Positions 63,501-64,000 of a stretch of 64,000 nt of DNA are shown here, piece by piece. Source of the stretch: Tyto alba (Eukaryota > Chordata > Aves > Strigiformes > Tytonidae); NCBI RefSeq assembly GCF_018691265.1, contig NW_024881276.1, forward strand, positions 558,001-622,000, given 5' to 3'. How positions within the stretch are numbered: position 1 is the first letter of the stretch; each line of letters begins with the position of its first letter. The notes below the pieces were generated by a model. That model worked only from the letters and a program-made list of their open reading frames with translations, ran no database searches and was not told the DNA's origin. The translations under genes were made by a program, and so were the position numbers.

Positions 63501-64000
63501 GCTTTTATCCGAACCTGACCTTATGTGTGGAGAGTTATGTTTCTGTGTGTTATCCACGTACGCCGGAGCGTCAGGAGCACTCAGGCTTTTCCGTCTAACC
63601 GAAGAGGACACCTTTTGCTTCAAGGAATAAAGACATTTCAAATACAAACCAGGGAGATCTAGGTGATGGATTTTCTGCTTGTGCAAATGAGTGCCATTCT
63701 TCAGCTTACGTGATTCTTGACCAATGCATGTAGCACATTTAGGTCTTAGATTAAGTATTGACAGAATCTTAGGAAAGACATTAACTTTCTGCAGTTTTGA
63801 AGGGGACGCATGGGCTACCTGCATAAGTCAACATAGCTGAAGACTCTTCTGTTCAGACAAACCTAAGAATGGGGGGAAGTTAGATCCATCTTTAGATCTG
63901 AGCTAAAGGCTGTAGACCCTTGGAACAGTATGGAAATCCCTACCTGGAATTAAATCTTGCAGCTTGGGTCTGTGCTGGATACTATGAAACAGTAGGATAT
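60590..64000 (+). other. CNGA3 intron (continues beyond window)
   Basis: No next CNGA3 exon could be found. There is an A-run at 62097-62119. Open frames on the minus strand at 62592-62954 and 63462-63824 (120 codons each) match no family I recognise. Confidence 0.7.
62097..62119 (+). repeat. Poly-A run
   Basis: Twenty-three consecutive A residues following ataaag. Confidence 0.85.

Larger units (their letters stand above)
49978..64000 (+). other. CNGA3: CNGA3 gene, 5' part (partial; gene span)
   Basis: CNGA3 encodes the alpha subunit of the cone photoreceptor cGMP-gated cation channel, which works with CNGB3 in the cone outer-segment membrane at the last step of phototransduction. The four coding exons here give the first 150 residues, all cytoplasmic. 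The start MAKINTQHSYP closely matches the human start MAKINTQYSHP, and exon 4 has a KHLHHEDQRPDSF block close to the human one. Exons for the six membrane segments, pore, C-linker and cyclic-nucleotide-binding domain are not in the window. From 60590 to 64000 only intron sequence is seen. Confidence 0.93.

Noticed and set aside
1..64000. CRISPR arrays, tRNA or rRNA genes, operons
   Set aside because: None seen. The tandem repeats have no unique spacers, and the sequence is animal nuclear DNA.

Overview
The window is vertebrate nuclear DNA, almost certainly from a bird. It has short exons with GT/AG borders in long introns, CR1 LINE fragments with the typical avian CR1 3' end (ttctatgat), and a bird-type endogenous-retrovirus LTR family (starting tgtattgggtctggctgg). 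The LTR family suggests a non-galliform bird, but I cannot name the species. No bacterial features, CRISPR arrays or operons are present.

Two genes are supported, both on the + strand. (1) Positions 1 to about 10,255 hold the 3' end of VWA3B. Five exons (503-627, 1776-1913, 2433-2530, 8077-8315, 9998-10209) join with matching splice phases into one open frame of about 269 codons. It covers a DUF4537-like beta-rich module and a charged tail, ending at TAG 10207-10209, with AATAAA 23 bases later and a GU-rich stretch after that. (2) From about 50 kb to beyond the window end lies the 5' part of CNGA3, the cone photoreceptor cyclic-nucleotide-gated channel alpha subunit. Coding exons at 50009-50109, 55892-56008, 58742-58921 and 60536-60589 encode the first 150 residues (cytoplasmic N-terminus). 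The transmembrane and nucleotide-binding exons lie downstream. The order VWA3B-CNGA3, both on the same strand, matches the human chromosome 2 arrangement, which supports both calls.

The roughly 40 kb between the coding parts is mostly repeats and unrecognised sequence. At 38.0-39.4 kb there is a strong CpG island. It contains a 590-bp G-run minisatellite built from a duplicated 214-bp block, an uninterrupted CCCCG (Sp1-type) array, and a consensus splice donor at 39411. It is a plausible promoter and first exon, possibly for CNGA3, but this is inference.

Mobile elements: CR1 fragments at 3651-4810 (-), 31912-32440 (+) and 36820-37075 (+). There are four copies of one non-coding ERV-like family at 26103-27345 (-), 31367-34112 (+), 44041-45421 (+) and 53681-54005 (-). 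Three of these carry different tandem-repeat expansions at the corresponding internal place (115-bp, 91-bp and 49-bp units). The 31.4-34.1 kb copy has a CR1 inserted in its 5' LTR. No intact viral genes are seen.

I see no clear evidence of a wholly new biological system. The most useful new observations are the compact VWA3B 3' end, the frame-preserving cassette exons and upstream start codons of CNGA3, the G4/Sp1 CpG island, the parallel minisatellite expansions in one ERV family, and an unexplained coding-like antisense frame at 11.2-11.7 kb.
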